Positions 7,881 to 16,993 of a stretch of DNA of 39,134 nucleotides are shown piece after piece. How positions within the stretch are numbered: the first letter of the stretch is position 1; each line of letters opens with the position of its first letter. Source of the stretch: an uncultured Clostridia bacterium (GTDB lineage: Bacteria; Bacillota; Clostridia; TANB77; CAG-508). The notes beneath the pieces were generated by a model. The model worked only from the letters and a program-made list of their open reading frames with translations, did not search any database and was not told the origin of the DNA. The position numbers were made by a program, and so were the translations under genes. Where the stretch lies: positions 1-39,134 of the forward strand of contig CANPZF010000017.1 of the NCBI GenBank assembly GCA_947589015.1. The letters run 5' to 3'.

Positions 7881-10601
7881 TTACTTACAATCATACCAAC
7901 TTTTAGCCTCTGAAATTTCTGCTATTAATGGAACTTTTAAAGAAGCAGCTGTTTCCATTGCATTTTTTATAATTTCTTTTACTTCTTCTACTTCATTTTG
8001 TGGAGTTTCTATCATCATTTCGTCATGTACTTGTAAAACAATTTTAGCTTGCATTTTTCTTTTTTCCAATTCTCTATATACATTTATCATAGCTATTTTC
8101 ATTATATCTGCTGCTGTACCTTGTATTGGTGTATTCATAGCTGCTCTTGCACCAAATTGCCTAACCATATAATTATTAGATTTTAGTTCTTGAATATATC
8201 TTCTTCTATTAAATAGTGTTTCAACATATCCTTTCTCTTTTGCCTCTTCTATAATATTGTTCATAAATTCTTTTATTCCTTTATATTGCTCTAAATATTC
8301 GTCTATATACTCTTTTGCTTTTTTTCTTGAAATATTTAATTGCTCTCCTAATCCAAAATCACTAATACCATATACTATGCCAAAATTAACAGCTTTTGCA
8401 TCACTTCTTTGCTTTTTTGTAACCTTTTCGATTGGTGTTTTAAATACTTTTGAAGCTGCTTGTACATGTATATCTTCTCCGTTTTCAAATGCTTTTATCA
8501 TGTGTTCATCTTCTGAAATAGAAGCTAAAACTCTTAATTCTATTTGTGAATAATCTGCATCAATATATACCTTTCCTTCTTCTGGTTCAAAAACTTTTCT
8601 AACTTTCTTTCCTAATTCAAACCTTGTTGGGATGTTTTGAAGATTTGGCTCTGTCGAGCTTATTCTTCCTGTTGCTGTTATTGTTTGATGAAAAAAAGAA
8701 TGTATTCTTTTAGTCTTGGGATTAATATATGGCTTTAGTCCTTCTACATATGTTGAATATAATTTCATCAGTTGTCTATATTCTAAAATTAATTCTATAA
8801 TTGGATCTTCTCCTTTTAATTTTTCTAAAACATCTACATCTGTTGAATATCCATTTTTATTCTTTTTTACTACTGGTAATTTCATCTTTTCAAAAAGAAT
8901 TTCTCCTAATTGTTTGGTTGAATTAATATTAAATTTTTCTCCCGCCATTTCATGTATCTTCTCAGTTAATTGCTCAATTTTTTTGTTCAATTTTCTACCA
9001 AATTTATCTAATTCATTTTGGTCTACGTACATTCCATTCCACTGCATCTCAGATAATACTTCTACTGTTGGCATATCAATTTCTTCAAATAATTTTAATG
9101 CATTAATTTCTTTTAACTTTTGTAAAGTAACTTGTTGTAATTTATATATGCTATATACATATATCGCACATATTTTTTTGTCTATTTCGCTTTGCTTTTC
9201 TCCCTGCTTGTTTTGTATTGTATCAAATAAATTAATTTGTTCTTCCTTATTTTCAAATTCATTAATATATTGTCTTATATCTAGTTCCAAATATTGCATT
9301 GCTAAATCCTCAATTTTTAATTTATTATTAGTTGGATTTAAAATATATGCTGCAATACTAACGTCATAACTTATTCCTTTTAATTTTATGCCTATTTGTT
9401 TTAATAATATATATGTTTTTGTTAAATTTATTCCTATTTTTTTTATTTCATCACTCTCTAATAAATATTTTATTTCTAATAGTTCTTCTTCTTTTTGTAA
9501 ACTAACATAATGTACTTGATTTTGTTCTTCTTCATATATCCCCAAAGCTATAATTTTTTCTTTAATAATCTTTTCCTGTTTGTCATCTTCTTTTGTTAAA
9601 AATTCAAAAAACATTTTATTGTGTTTTTTTATAATATCTATAATATCTTTTAACTCATTTTCTACTATTTTATAGTTATTTTCTACAAATTCTTCTTTTG
9701 TTTTTACATTTTCTCCTCTTAAAGAAAATCTATCTATATATCTATTAAAGTTTAATTCTTTAAATATTTCTAAAACCTTTGGTTTGTCCCATTCTTCTAC
9801 TTTAAAATCTTCTAATTTATCTTTTATTGGGACATTCACATTAATTGTTCCTAATGTCTTAGATAAAAACGCTAGTTCTTTGTTATTTTCTATATTTTCT
9901 TTTTGTTTTCCTTTTAACCCTGATTCTCCTTGTTCAATCTTTTTATATAGTTTTTCAATTGAACCAAATTTCTTTATTAATGCTAATGCTGTTTTTTCTC
10001 CAATTCCTGGTACTCCAGGAATATTATCTGATACATCTCCTTGTAAACCTTTTACATCTTTTAACTGTCTTGGCTCTATTCCATATGTTTCTTTAATTTT
10101 ATTTCTATCAAATAAATCTGTTTCTGTTTTTCCACCTTTTGTTCTAGGTATATGGATAGTTACTTTATCTGTAGCTAATTGAAAAGTATCTCTATCTCCT
10201 GATAGTATTACTACTTCTAATCCCTTTTTTTCTCCATATTTAGATAATGTGCCAATTACATCATCTCCTTCATATCCTTCTACTTCAACAATATCAATGT
10301 TCATCGCATTTAATATTTCTTTTATTATAGGCATTTGTTCAGAAAGTTCATTTGGCATTCCTTTTCTATTAGCTTTATATCCTTCATATAATTTATGCCT
10401 TTCTGTTGGTGATTTTAAGTCAAATGTTACTACAAGATATTTAGGATTTACTTCGTCTAGTAATTTAAATAAAATTGCTAAAAATCCATATACTGCATTT
10501 GTATATTTTCCATCTCTAGTTGTTAATCTAGCACTTCCCATTATTCCATAAAAGGCTCTATTCATTATACTATTTCCATCTATTAAAGCTAATTTGTCCA
10601 C
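7881..10601 (-). CDS. polA: DNA polymerase I, apparently without proofreading residues
   Basis: It does repair synthesis and Okazaki-fragment processing. Residues 1-290 are the 5'-nuclease (FLAP) domain (ALIDGNSIMNRAF, GYEGDDVIGT, GVPGIGEKTA). The middle 3'-5' exonuclease-like domain lacks the DxE motif; MFFEFLTKED sits where it should be, so proofreading is probably lost, as in other Gram-positive PolA. The family-A polymerase core is intact: DYSQIELR, the finger helix KQRSDAKAVNFGIVYG, and QVHDEMMIE. Length is 906 aa. The start is GTG, after AAGGAGGAATAAATT. Transcription starts from a promoter that overlaps the divergent 10678 gene. Confidence 0.97.
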   Translation of the reverse strand: MDKLALIDGNSIMNRAFYGIMGSARLTTRDGKYTNAVYGFLAILFKLLDEVNPKYLVVTFDLKSPTERHKLYEGYKANRKGMPNELSEQMPIIKEILNAMNIDIVEVEGYEGDDVIGTLSKYGEKKGLEVVILSGDRDTFQLATDKVTIHIPRTKGGKTETDLFDRNKIKETYGIEPRQLKDVKGLQGDVSDNIPGVPGIGEKTALALIKKFGSIEKLYKKIEQGESGLKGKQKENIENNKELAFLSKTLGTINVNVPIKDKLEDFKVEEWDKPKVLEIFKELNFNRYIDRFSLRGENVKTKEEFVENNYKIVENELKDIIDIIKKHNKMFFEFLTKEDDKQEKIIKEKIIALGIYEEEQNQVHYVSLQKEEELLEIKYLLESDEIKKIGINLTKTYILLKQIGIKLKGISYDVSIAAYILNPTNNKLKIEDLAMQYLELDIRQYINEFENKEEQINLFDTIQNKQGEKQSEIDKKICAIYVYSIYKLQQVTLQKLKEINALKLFEEIDMPTVEVLSEMQWNGMYVDQNELDKFGRKLNKKIEQLTEKIHEMAGEKFNINSTKQLGEILFEKMKLPVVKKNKNGYSTDVDVLEKLKGEDPIIELILEYRQLMKLYSTYVEGLKPYINPKTKRIHSFFHQTITATGRISSTEPNLQNIPTRFELGKKVRKVFEPEEGKVYIDADYSQIELRVLASISEDEHMIKAFENGEDIHVQAASKVFKTPIEKVTKKQRSDAKAVNFGIVYGISDFGLGEQLNISRKKAKEYIDEYLEQYKGIKEFMNNIIEEAKEKGYVETLFNRRRYIQELKSNNYMVRQFGARAAMNTPIQGTAADIMKIAMINVYRELEKRKMQAKIVLQVHDEMMIETPQNEVEEVKEIIKNAMETAASLKVPLIAEISEAKSWYDCK

Positions 10602-10614
10602 AATTTATTCCTCC

Positions 10615-10643
10615 TTGATTTTTTTAGTTTTCTTCTATATAAT
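10615..10643 (+). promoter_or_regulatory. Sigma-A promoter of the GT-C-like gene
   Basis: TTGATT and TATAAT with a 17-nt spacer; the -10 overlaps the -10 of the polA promoter on the other strand. Confidence 0.75.
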
Positions 10644-10667
10644 ATCTTATATATTTTTTAATGTAAA
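10639..10667 (-). promoter_or_regulatory. Sigma-A promoter of polA
   Basis: On the minus strand, TTTACA and TATTAT have a 17-nt spacer. Its -10 (10639-10644) occupies almost the same bases as the divergent promoter's -10, so the two cannot be occupied together. Confidence 0.65.
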
Positions 10668-10677
10668 GGGGATTTTT

Positions 10678-12051
10678 ATGAATATAAAGAATTTTTTCAA
10701 AAATAAAAAGGTTATATATTGGTCTATATTTTTTTTATATGGTATTATTAATTTAATTTTTGTTTTATTACACGAACCTTGGCGTGATGAATTACATGCA
10801 TGGATTATGGCCAAAAATCTATCTATTCCTGAATTAATTTCAGAAAGTAGATTTGATGGTCACCCAGTTTTATGGCATTTAATTTTAATGCCATTTGCAA
10901 AATTAGATTTTCCAATCATTACTTTAAATTTAATTAGTTATATTATTATATTAATAAGTGTATGGTTATTTTTATTTAAAACTAAATCACCTATTATTGT
11001 AAAAATATTTGCTACATTCCTTATTCCTTTTACATATACTTATAATGCTATTTCTAGAAACTATTGTTTAATACTATTTTTCTTAGTAATTATAGCTATT
11101 ATGTATCCAAAAAGGTTTAAAACTCCTATTTTATATAGTATCCCTATTTGCTTTTTAATTCACACTCACTCTCTTGCTTGGGGATTAGTCGCTGGTTTGA
11201 CTATTACTTTTCATTTTAGTGAGATATATCTTTGGTTTAAAAATAAGAGCAATAATTCAAATATAAAACATGTAATTATTGGACTTATTTTAATTGCATT
11301 AAATACTATTTTTGTAGTTTTAGAATTATTTGGCTCTGGTAATCCTTTATATAGTACTGGATTTAGCAATGTAATACTAAATTTTATTTTGATTGTAAGT
11401 GGTATCTTGGCTATAATTTCTATATTTACATTTTTTGTATTTAAATCTAATTACAAAGAACTAGCTATATTGTTTTTCGGTTTTGCCTTTCAAATTTGTG
11501 TGTATTTGTTGTTTTACTCATCTATATTATTTCAAAGGCAAATGCTAATTTACGTATTGCTACTATTTTATATTATGTTAATTTTTTCTGATGAAAAAAA
11601 TTTAATAAAATCAAAAAAATTTGCTTTTAGTTACTTATTTATAATTGCATGTATAATTTTTGGATTGAATTCTTTTTTAGATTATGCTGTTTCTGATATT
11701 ACAAAACCTTTTTCTACTGCAATTGAAATGTCAAATTACATCAAAGAAAATGTTCCAAAAAATTCTACTATTTTAGTTATAGATTCTGTTATTGGGCAAT
11801 CATTAATTCCATATCTTGGAGATGACTACATTCTTTATGATATTGAACATAATATTCCTATAGATTGTGCAAATGTTTACCATGATTTTGAAGTATTAGC
11901 AAATATTGTAGATAATATTAATGATTATTCTGGAAATTATATTCTTACTTGTAATAATTCTTTTGATTTATCTGATTCTTGTACTTTACTTTATAATACT
12001 TTTAAAACTGCAATTATTCATGAAGATTATACTTTATACTATATACCATAA
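10678..12051 (+). CDS. Polytopic GT-C-like membrane glycosyltransferase
   Basis: The protein is about 457 aa with roughly ten hydrophobic helices through residue 350 and a soluble extracytoplasmic tail. The first external loop has HEPWRDELHAW (about 32-42) and then FDGHPVLWH. A paired acidic motif at this place is typical of GT-C glycosyltransferases that use lipid-linked sugars (ArnT/PMT-like fold), so transfer of a sugar from polyprenyl phosphate to a surface polymer or protein is likely; donor and acceptor are unknown. The start is the ATG after AAAGGGG, not an upstream in-frame codon. It is divergent from polA, and its 3' end converges on the aminotransferase gene with a shared terminator. 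Confidence 0.8.
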   Translation: MNIKNFFKNKKVIYWSIFFLYGIINLIFVLLHEPWRDELHAWIMAKNLSIPELISESRFDGHPVLWHLILMPFAKLDFPIITLNLISYIIILISVWLFLFKTKSPIIVKIFATFLIPFTYTYNAISRNYCLILFFLVIIAIMYPKRFKTPILYSIPICFLIHTHSLAWGLVAGLTITFHFSEIYLWFKNKSNNSNIKHVIIGLILIALNTIFVVLELFGSGNPLYSTGFSNVILNFILIVSGILAIISIFTFFVFKSNYKELAILFFGFAFQICVYLLFYSSILFQRQMLIYVLLLFYIMLIFSDEKNLIKSKKFAFSYLFIIACIIFGLNSFLDYAVSDITKPFSTAIEMSNYIKENVPKNSTILVIDSVIGQSLIPYLGDDYILYDIEHNIPIDCANVYHDFEVLANIVDNINDYSGNYILTCNNSFDLSDSCTLLYNTFKTAIIHEDYTLYYIP

Positions 12052-12069
12052 AAATATTTAAAATTAATA

Positions 12070-12107
12070 AAAAATAGAAGTCAATGATTTAATCAACTTC
12101 TATTTTT
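12070..12107. terminator. Bidirectional terminator between convergent genes
   Basis: The 12-bp stem AAAAATAGAAGT/ACTTCTATTTTT with a 14-nt loop has T-runs on both strands. It serves the GT-C gene (+) and the aminotransferase (-). Confidence 0.85.
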
Positions 12108-12109
12108 AT

Positions 12110-13294
12110 TTATTTAAATTCTGTTGCTAATTGTTTAAAAGCTTGTCTTGAACGTTCTATCATTTTATTTGAAACGCAATATGCTATTCTTACATATCCC
12201 GGACATGCAAAAGAGCTCCCTGGAACCACTAATATATTATATTTTTTAGCTATATTGCAAAACTCTTTATCATCTTGTATTGGTGTTTTTACAAATAGAT
12301 AAAAAGCTCCTTGTGGCTTTATACATTCAAACTTATTTTCAGTTATAATGCTATATAATAAGTCTCTATTTTTTTTATAACTTTCAACATCAGTCTTAGA
12401 TTCCAAGCAATATAATAATACTCTTTGCATTAGTGAAGGTGCATTCACAAATCCTAATATTCTATTTGCAATTGTAACTGCTTCTATCATTTCGCCTGAA
12501 TTATCTAACTCATTTGGTATTACAACATATCCTATTCTTTCACCTGGCAAAGATAATGATTTACTATAAGAATACACTATTATTGTGTTATTATAGTACT
12601 TAGTAACATATGGTATTTCAATATTATCATAAACTATTTCTCTATATGGTTCATCAGATATTAAATAGATTGGATGCTTATATTCTTTTTCCTTTTGGCT
12701 CATAATATTAGTTATTTTCTTTAATATTTCTTCGGAATATACAATTCCTGTAGGATTATTAGGTGTGTTTATTAATACTGCTTTTGTTTTATAATTTATT
12801 TTTTCTTTAAACTGTTCTATATTAGGTTCAAAATTTTGTACATTAGGTTCTACTTTAGTAACTATTCCATCATAATTTTGAATATAATTATTATATTCAC
12901 TAAAATACGGCGCAAATACTACCACCTCATCTTTTGGATTTAATATTGTTTTTAATACTATGTTTAAGCCACTAGCTGCACCTGATGTCATTATAATATT
13001 TTTTAAGCTAAACCTTGTAGAAAATTTATTATTAATTGAATTTGCTATTTTATCTCTTACATCTTCATATCCAGCATTACTCATATATCCATGTAAAAAA
13101 CACGTATCTTCACTTTGAGCTATTTTTATAATTGCATCATTTACTTCTTGTGGTGCTGCAACATTTGGATTTCCCAAACTAAAATCAAAAACATTTTCTT
13201 CTCCATATATTGCTTTTAATTTCTTACCTTCTTCAAACATTTCTCTTATAACTGAATTTCCTTTTACTAATTCTTTCATTTTTTCTGATATCAT
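12110..13294 (-). CDS. Class I/II PLP-dependent aminotransferase, probably aromatic/aspartate
   Basis: This is a fold-type I aminotransferase of 394 aa. The PLP lysine is in YSYSKSLSLPGERIGY. NTPNNPTG and SDEPYRE are the cofactor-contact loops, and the C-terminal VRIAYCVS carries the carboxylate-binding Arg. Start ATG follows AAAAAAGGAAAG. It lies 17 nt downstream of pheA, so the likely job is amination of phenylpyruvate (and perhaps related keto acids) as the last step to phenylalanine. Substrate choice cannot be read from sequence alone. SLGNPNV near the N-terminus is typical of the family. Confidence 0.88.
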   Translation of the reverse strand: MISEKMKELVKGNSVIREMFEEGKKLKAIYGEENVFDFSLGNPNVAAPQEVNDAIIKIAQSEDTCFLHGYMSNAGYEDVRDKIANSINNKFSTRFSLKNIIMTSGAASGLNIVLKTILNPKDEVVVFAPYFSEYNNYIQNYDGIVTKVEPNVQNFEPNIEQFKEKINYKTKAVLINTPNNPTGIVYSEEILKKITNIMSQKEKEYKHPIYLISDEPYREIVYDNIEIPYVTKYYNNTIIVYSYSKSLSLPGERIGYVVIPNELDNSGEMIEAVTIANRILGFVNAPSLMQRVLLYCLESKTDVESYKKNRDLLYSIITENKFECIKPQGAFYLFVKTPIQDDKEFCNIAKKYNILVVPGSSFACPGYVRIAYCVSNKMIERSRQAFKQLATEFK

Positions 13295-13311
13295 ATTTTT
13301 CTTTCCTTTTT

Positions 13312-14115
13312 TTAATATTTCCCTAAAACTCTTACAAATATTTTTCTTTGTTTTATTTCTTCAATTGCCTGTTTTTCTTTAGCATTTTTTATTGAAACAT
13401 CTATTAAAAAAATATATTCTCCTAGCACTGTTTTAGCTGGTCTTGATTCTATTTTCGTAAGGTTTAAATTATATTTATTAAATATTTCTAAAACATTATA
13501 TAATGCTCCTGGTTTGTCTTTTACTGAGAATAACATTGACATTTTATTTTTTGTAATTACTTCATTTGCTGTTTTACTTAATATCCAAAATTTAGTTTTG
13601 TTGAAATTATTATCTTGTATATTCTTTTGAAGTAAACATAAATTATATTCTTCTAAACAAGCAATATTACTAATGCAAGCAATTTTTCTGTTTTCCTCAC
13701 TTACTTTTTTAGCTGCTAATGCTGTACTTTCTACTGGAACAATTTTGGCTTTTGGTAAATCATGTTCTATAAAATTCTTACATTGTGCTAGTGCTTGTGG
13801 ATGAGAATAAATCTCTTTAATTTCATCAAAATTTATTTTTGTTTTAGCCATTAAATTTTGCTTTATTTCTAATAGCCATTCATCTTTTACTTTTATGCTT
13901 TCATTTTCAATTAATGTATCTATAGCATCTGTAACACATCCTTGAAGTGAATTTTCTATAGGAACTATTGCTTCATCTATTTCCATCTTTTCTAATGCTA
14001 ATATTGCATCTGGTATAGTTTTATATTCAATCATTTCTCTTTGATTTTTGGAATACTCCTCACATGCTTCATATGAAAAAGTTCCTTTTGGTCCTAAATA
14101 TCCTATTGTTTTCAA
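13312..14115 (-). CDS. pheA: Prephenate dehydratase with ACT regulatory domain
   Basis: It converts prephenate to phenylpyruvate. The catalytic domain (about 1-180) has YLGPKGTFSYEA, PIENSLQG and a TKFWIL block in place of the usual TRF. The ACT domain (about 190-267) has KPGALYNVLEIF and ESRPAK, the Phe-binding motif for feedback inhibition. There is no chorismate mutase domain, so this is the monofunctional Gram-positive form. The start is TTG after GGGAG. The paired aminotransferase completes the pathway. Confidence 0.95.
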   Translation of the reverse strand: MKTIGYLGPKGTFSYEACEEYSKNQREMIEYKTIPDAILALEKMEIDEAIVPIENSLQGCVTDAIDTLIENESIKVKDEWLLEIKQNLMAKTKINFDEIKEIYSHPQALAQCKNFIEHDLPKAKIVPVESTALAAKKVSEENRKIACISNIACLEEYNLCLLQKNIQDNNFNKTKFWILSKTANEVITKNKMSMLFSVKDKPGALYNVLEIFNKYNLNLTKIESRPAKTVLGEYIFLIDVSIKNAKEKQAIEEIKQRKIFVRVLGKY

Positions 14116-14165
14116 TTTTTTTCTCCCATCATTTCTGTATTTTTATTTTAACCTTTAAACCCACA

Positions 14166-14780
14166 CTAATTATTTTTTAAATCCTTTGCTTTATACACAT
14201 TATATCCTTCATAGCTATAACTTGTGTCAATACCTTTCATATAAACTTCTCTATCATTTGTTTTTTCAGTTAATGCCTCTTTTAACAAAAATTTTATTTC
14301 TGTATCTTTAATTGGACTTCTTTCCATTGCTAACAAATAATCTTCTTTATCTATTTTACTCCAATCAATAACTTTACCAAGTTCTTTTTTTAAAATCATA
14401 TCTAGCCAAATTCTTGTACTTCTCCCATTTCCTTCTCTGAATGGATGAGCAATATTCATTTCTACATATTTTTCAACAATTTCATCAAAATTTGTTTGTG
14501 GCATTTTATCTATATTTTTCAAAGCGTCTTCTAAGTACATGATAGATGCAAATCTAAAATTATTTTTGGCAATGTTTTCTGTTCTAACAATACCTGCAAA
14601 CTCATATATATCTTCAAATAAATATTTATGTATTTGAGATAATCCTTGAAAAGTTCCAACTTCAAACTCTTCTAATTTTCCAGTTTCAAATAATTCTATT
14701 GCTTTTAATTTTGTTATTCTTTCTTCCTCTTTAGCAAGTTCTATTTCATTATTTAATCCTAACTTATTTTCTAGTATCAT
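14166..14780 (-). CDS. Class III (self-inhibited) Fic-domain protein adenylyltransferase
   Basis: Fic enzymes usually transfer AMP from ATP to a Ser/Thr/Tyr hydroxyl. The catalytic motif HPFREGNGR is complete (112-120) and a flap region precedes it (FRFASIMYLEDAL). The C-terminal helix carries S187-Y-S-Y-E191-G192, matching the inhibitory [S/T]xxxE[G/N] motif of class III Fic proteins such as NmFic. The enzyme is therefore probably self-regulated and needs no separate antitoxin. Start ATG has the strong site AAGGAGG; two upstream in-frame codons lack it. Total 204 aa. It is 38 nt downstream of queH-GNAT. The target protein is unknown. Confidence 0.93.
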   Translation of the reverse strand: MILENKLGLNNEIELAKEEERITKLKAIELFETGKLEEFEVGTFQGLSQIHKYLFEDIYEFAGIVRTENIAKNNFRFASIMYLEDALKNIDKMPQTNFDEIVEKYVEMNIAHPFREGNGRSTRIWLDMILKKELGKVIDWSKIDKEDYLLAMERSPIKDTEIKFLLKEALTEKTNDREVYMKGIDTSYSYEGYNVYKAKDLKNN

Positions 14781-14818
14781 ATATTTCCTCCTTACCATTA
14801 AAATTTTTATAATATTTT

Positions 14819-15875
14819 TTATTTCTTTATCATTATATAATGTGTTGTATTTTCATCTATTTTTTCGAATCCCATTTTTTCATATAACTTAATTGCTTTT
14901 TCATTTATTTTAAATACTTGCAATTTGATATTTTTTCCTTTATGCTCAAATAGAATTTCTTTTAATACTGCTGTTCCAATCCCTTTATTTTGATATTCTG
15001 GTTTTATACAAATATTGCCTATTTCAAAAGTATTATCCTCTATTTCTTTTCCATTGTAAAATCCGGACTAATTTATCTTTCAGGTATATAAGTTCTATAT
15101 TCTTTAAATTTTCTTTCATAAATTTATCAAATAGCTTTTTTTGGATTTCTTCGTTCCACTCTCCATAAATATTTTCTACATATTTTTGATAAACTTCTTT
15201 TTTTAAATCATAAATAAACTTAATTTGTTCTTTATTACCATTTTGGTATTGTTTTAATTCTAAATTTGGTACATCCAATGCTAGTCTAATCTTGCGTTCT
15301 GTAATTTTATTTTTAAGAAGTTGTACTTTCTGTTCAGAAATAATATGATCATAATTTGAAGATTCCTCTGAAAATACACATCCACAATATTTCTGCATAT
15401 ATAGTCCTAACTCTCTAGCTTTAGCTTGTCCTTCTCTAAATCCAATTCTAAAATCTCTATACAAAAATTCTACATCATATTTTTTTGCCATATTTCTAGC
15501 TACTTCTATTAAAGCTTCATGATTTTGATGTGGACTTACTAACAAAGTAGTAGATATATGTGTATAGCCATTTTCCTTTGCATATTTAGCAGTTTGTTCT
15601 AGTCTTACAGGATAACAATATTGTTTACATCTATTTTCTAAATCATTTATCACATTTTTACAGAAATCTCTTAATCCATAATTTTCTTCAAAAATTGCTT
15701 CCACATTTATATCTTTTGTATATTGTATCAACGTGTCTCTCCTAGCCTTATATTCCATATATGGATGAATATTAGGATTAAACCAATATACTGTTGGCTC
15801 TATTCCTTCTTTTCTTAAAGAATCTATACAATATACACTACAAGGTGCGCAACAAGTGTGTAGTAATAATTTCAT
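14819..15875 (-). CDS. queH: QueH-GNAT fusion: epoxyqueuosine reductase plus acetyltransferase, read through a +1 shift at CGG
   Basis: Residues 1-185 are QueH, the DUF208 enzyme for the last step of queuosine synthesis in tRNA: HTCCAPC at 6-12 and YCGCVFSE near 172 supply the metal-cluster cysteines. From about 195 a GNAT acyltransferase domain begins. Zero frame reaches DKLV and then CGG (15065-15063) and ends at 15033, halfway through the GNAT fold. Dropping the C gives GFYNGKEIED and a full GNAT end with EYQNKGIGTAVL (acetyl-CoA loop) and LYEKMGF, stopping at 14821-14819; total 351 aa. Start ATG is preferred over a TTG seven codons upstream that would bury the RBS AAAGGA. The GNAT substrate is unknown. 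Confidence 0.88.
15063..15065 (-). other. CGG +1 shift site 3 (queH-GNAT)
   Basis: Zero frame is TTA GTC CGG ATT TTA. Skipping one C gives TTA GTC (C) GGA TTT TAC, that is L-V-G-F-Y, after which 81 codons of GNAT sequence stay open. Because GTC also ends in C, the extra base could be either of two adjacent Cs. Confidence 0.75.
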
Positions 15876-15926
15876 TTCTAATTGTATTCCTTTCAAAATT
15901 ACAATTTTATTTTATAATAAACAAAT

Positions 15927-16970
15927 TTAATATATCTTCATTTGTTCATTAGGATTATCTTTTTCGCTATTTTTAAACTCATATCCTAAATGATTATATG
16001 CAGCAGGTAAAACCATTCTACCTCTCAAAGTTCTTGCTATAAATCCTATTTGTATTAAATATGGCTCATATACATCTTCTAAAGTATCTACTTCTTCTCC
16101 TATTGTAGCTGCTAAAGCTTCTATTCCAACTGGTCTTCCTGCATATTGAACTATCATAGTTTCTAATAATCTTCTATCTATTTCATCTAATCCTAATTCA
16201 TCTATTTCCAGTTGATTTAATGCATGTTTAGTTATTTTCAATGTTATATCTCCATCTCCTAATACTGCCGCATAATCTCTTACCCTTTTTAATAATCTAT
16301 TAGCAATTCTAGGTGTTCCTCTTGACCTTCTAGCTATTTCTGTTGCAGCTTTTTCTTCTATTCCTACATTTAAAATTTTGCTTGATCTTTTTACTATTGT
16401 TGTTAAATCTTTTATTGAATATAATTCTAATCTATGTACAATTCCAAATCTATCACGTAAAGGAGTTGTTAAAGCTCCTGCTTTAGTTGTTGCTCCTATT
16501 AGTGTAAATTTAGGTAAATCCAGTCTTATAGATTTTGCACTTGGACCTTTTCCTATCACTATATCTAATGTAAAATCTTCTAATGCGGGATATAAAATTT
16601 CTTCTACACTTTTACTCAATCTATGTATTTCATCTATAAATAAGACATCAAATTCAGATAAAGTTGTTAATATGGATGCTAAGTCTCCTGGTTTTTCTAT
16701 TGCTGGACCTGATGTTATTTTTATATTTGATTTCATTTCATTTGCTATAATATTTGACAATGTTGTTTTTCCTAATCCTGGAGGTCCATATAATAATACA
16801 TGGTCTAGCTGCTCTCCTCTTTTTTTGGCAGCTTCTATATATATTTTCATATTTTGTTTTACTTTTTCTTGTCCTATATATTCATCTAGAGTTTGTGGTC
16901 TTAGTGAATTTTCTAATCTTTCTTCACCTTGACTTTCCAACTCTGGACTAATAATTCTATCTTCTTCCAT
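15927..16970 (-). CDS. ruvB: Holliday-junction branch-migration ATPase RuvB
   Basis: RuvB is the hexameric motor that drives Holliday-junction migration with RuvA. Motifs in order: N-terminal [15 protein letters not shown], Walker [10 protein letters not shown], Walker B FIDEIHR, sensor 1 IGATTKAG, the arginine finger in PLRDRFG, sensor 2 [17 protein letters not shown], and a C-terminal winged helix with TLRGRM. Length 347 aa is standard. ruvA is not adjacent. It lies just upstream of queH and 23 nt downstream of the LtaS-like gene, all co-oriented. Confidence 0.98.
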   Translation of the reverse strand: MEEDRIISPELESQGEERLENSLRPQTLDEYIGQEKVKQNMKIYIEAAKKRGEQLDHVLLYGPPGLGKTTLSNIIANEMKSNIKITSGPAIEKPGDLASILTTLSEFDVLFIDEIHRLSKSVEEILYPALEDFTLDIVIGKGPSAKSIRLDLPKFTLIGATTKAGALTTPLRDRFGIVHRLELYSIKDLTTIVKRSSKILNVGIEEKAATEIARRSRGTPRIANRLLKRVRDYAAVLGDGDITLKITKHALNQLEIDELGLDEIDRRLLETMIVQYAGRPVGIEALAATIGEEVDTLEDVYEPYLIQIGFIARTLRGRMVLPAAYNHLGYEFKNSEKDNPNEQMKIY

Positions 16971-16993
16971 TGTATTATTACACCTTTCATATC

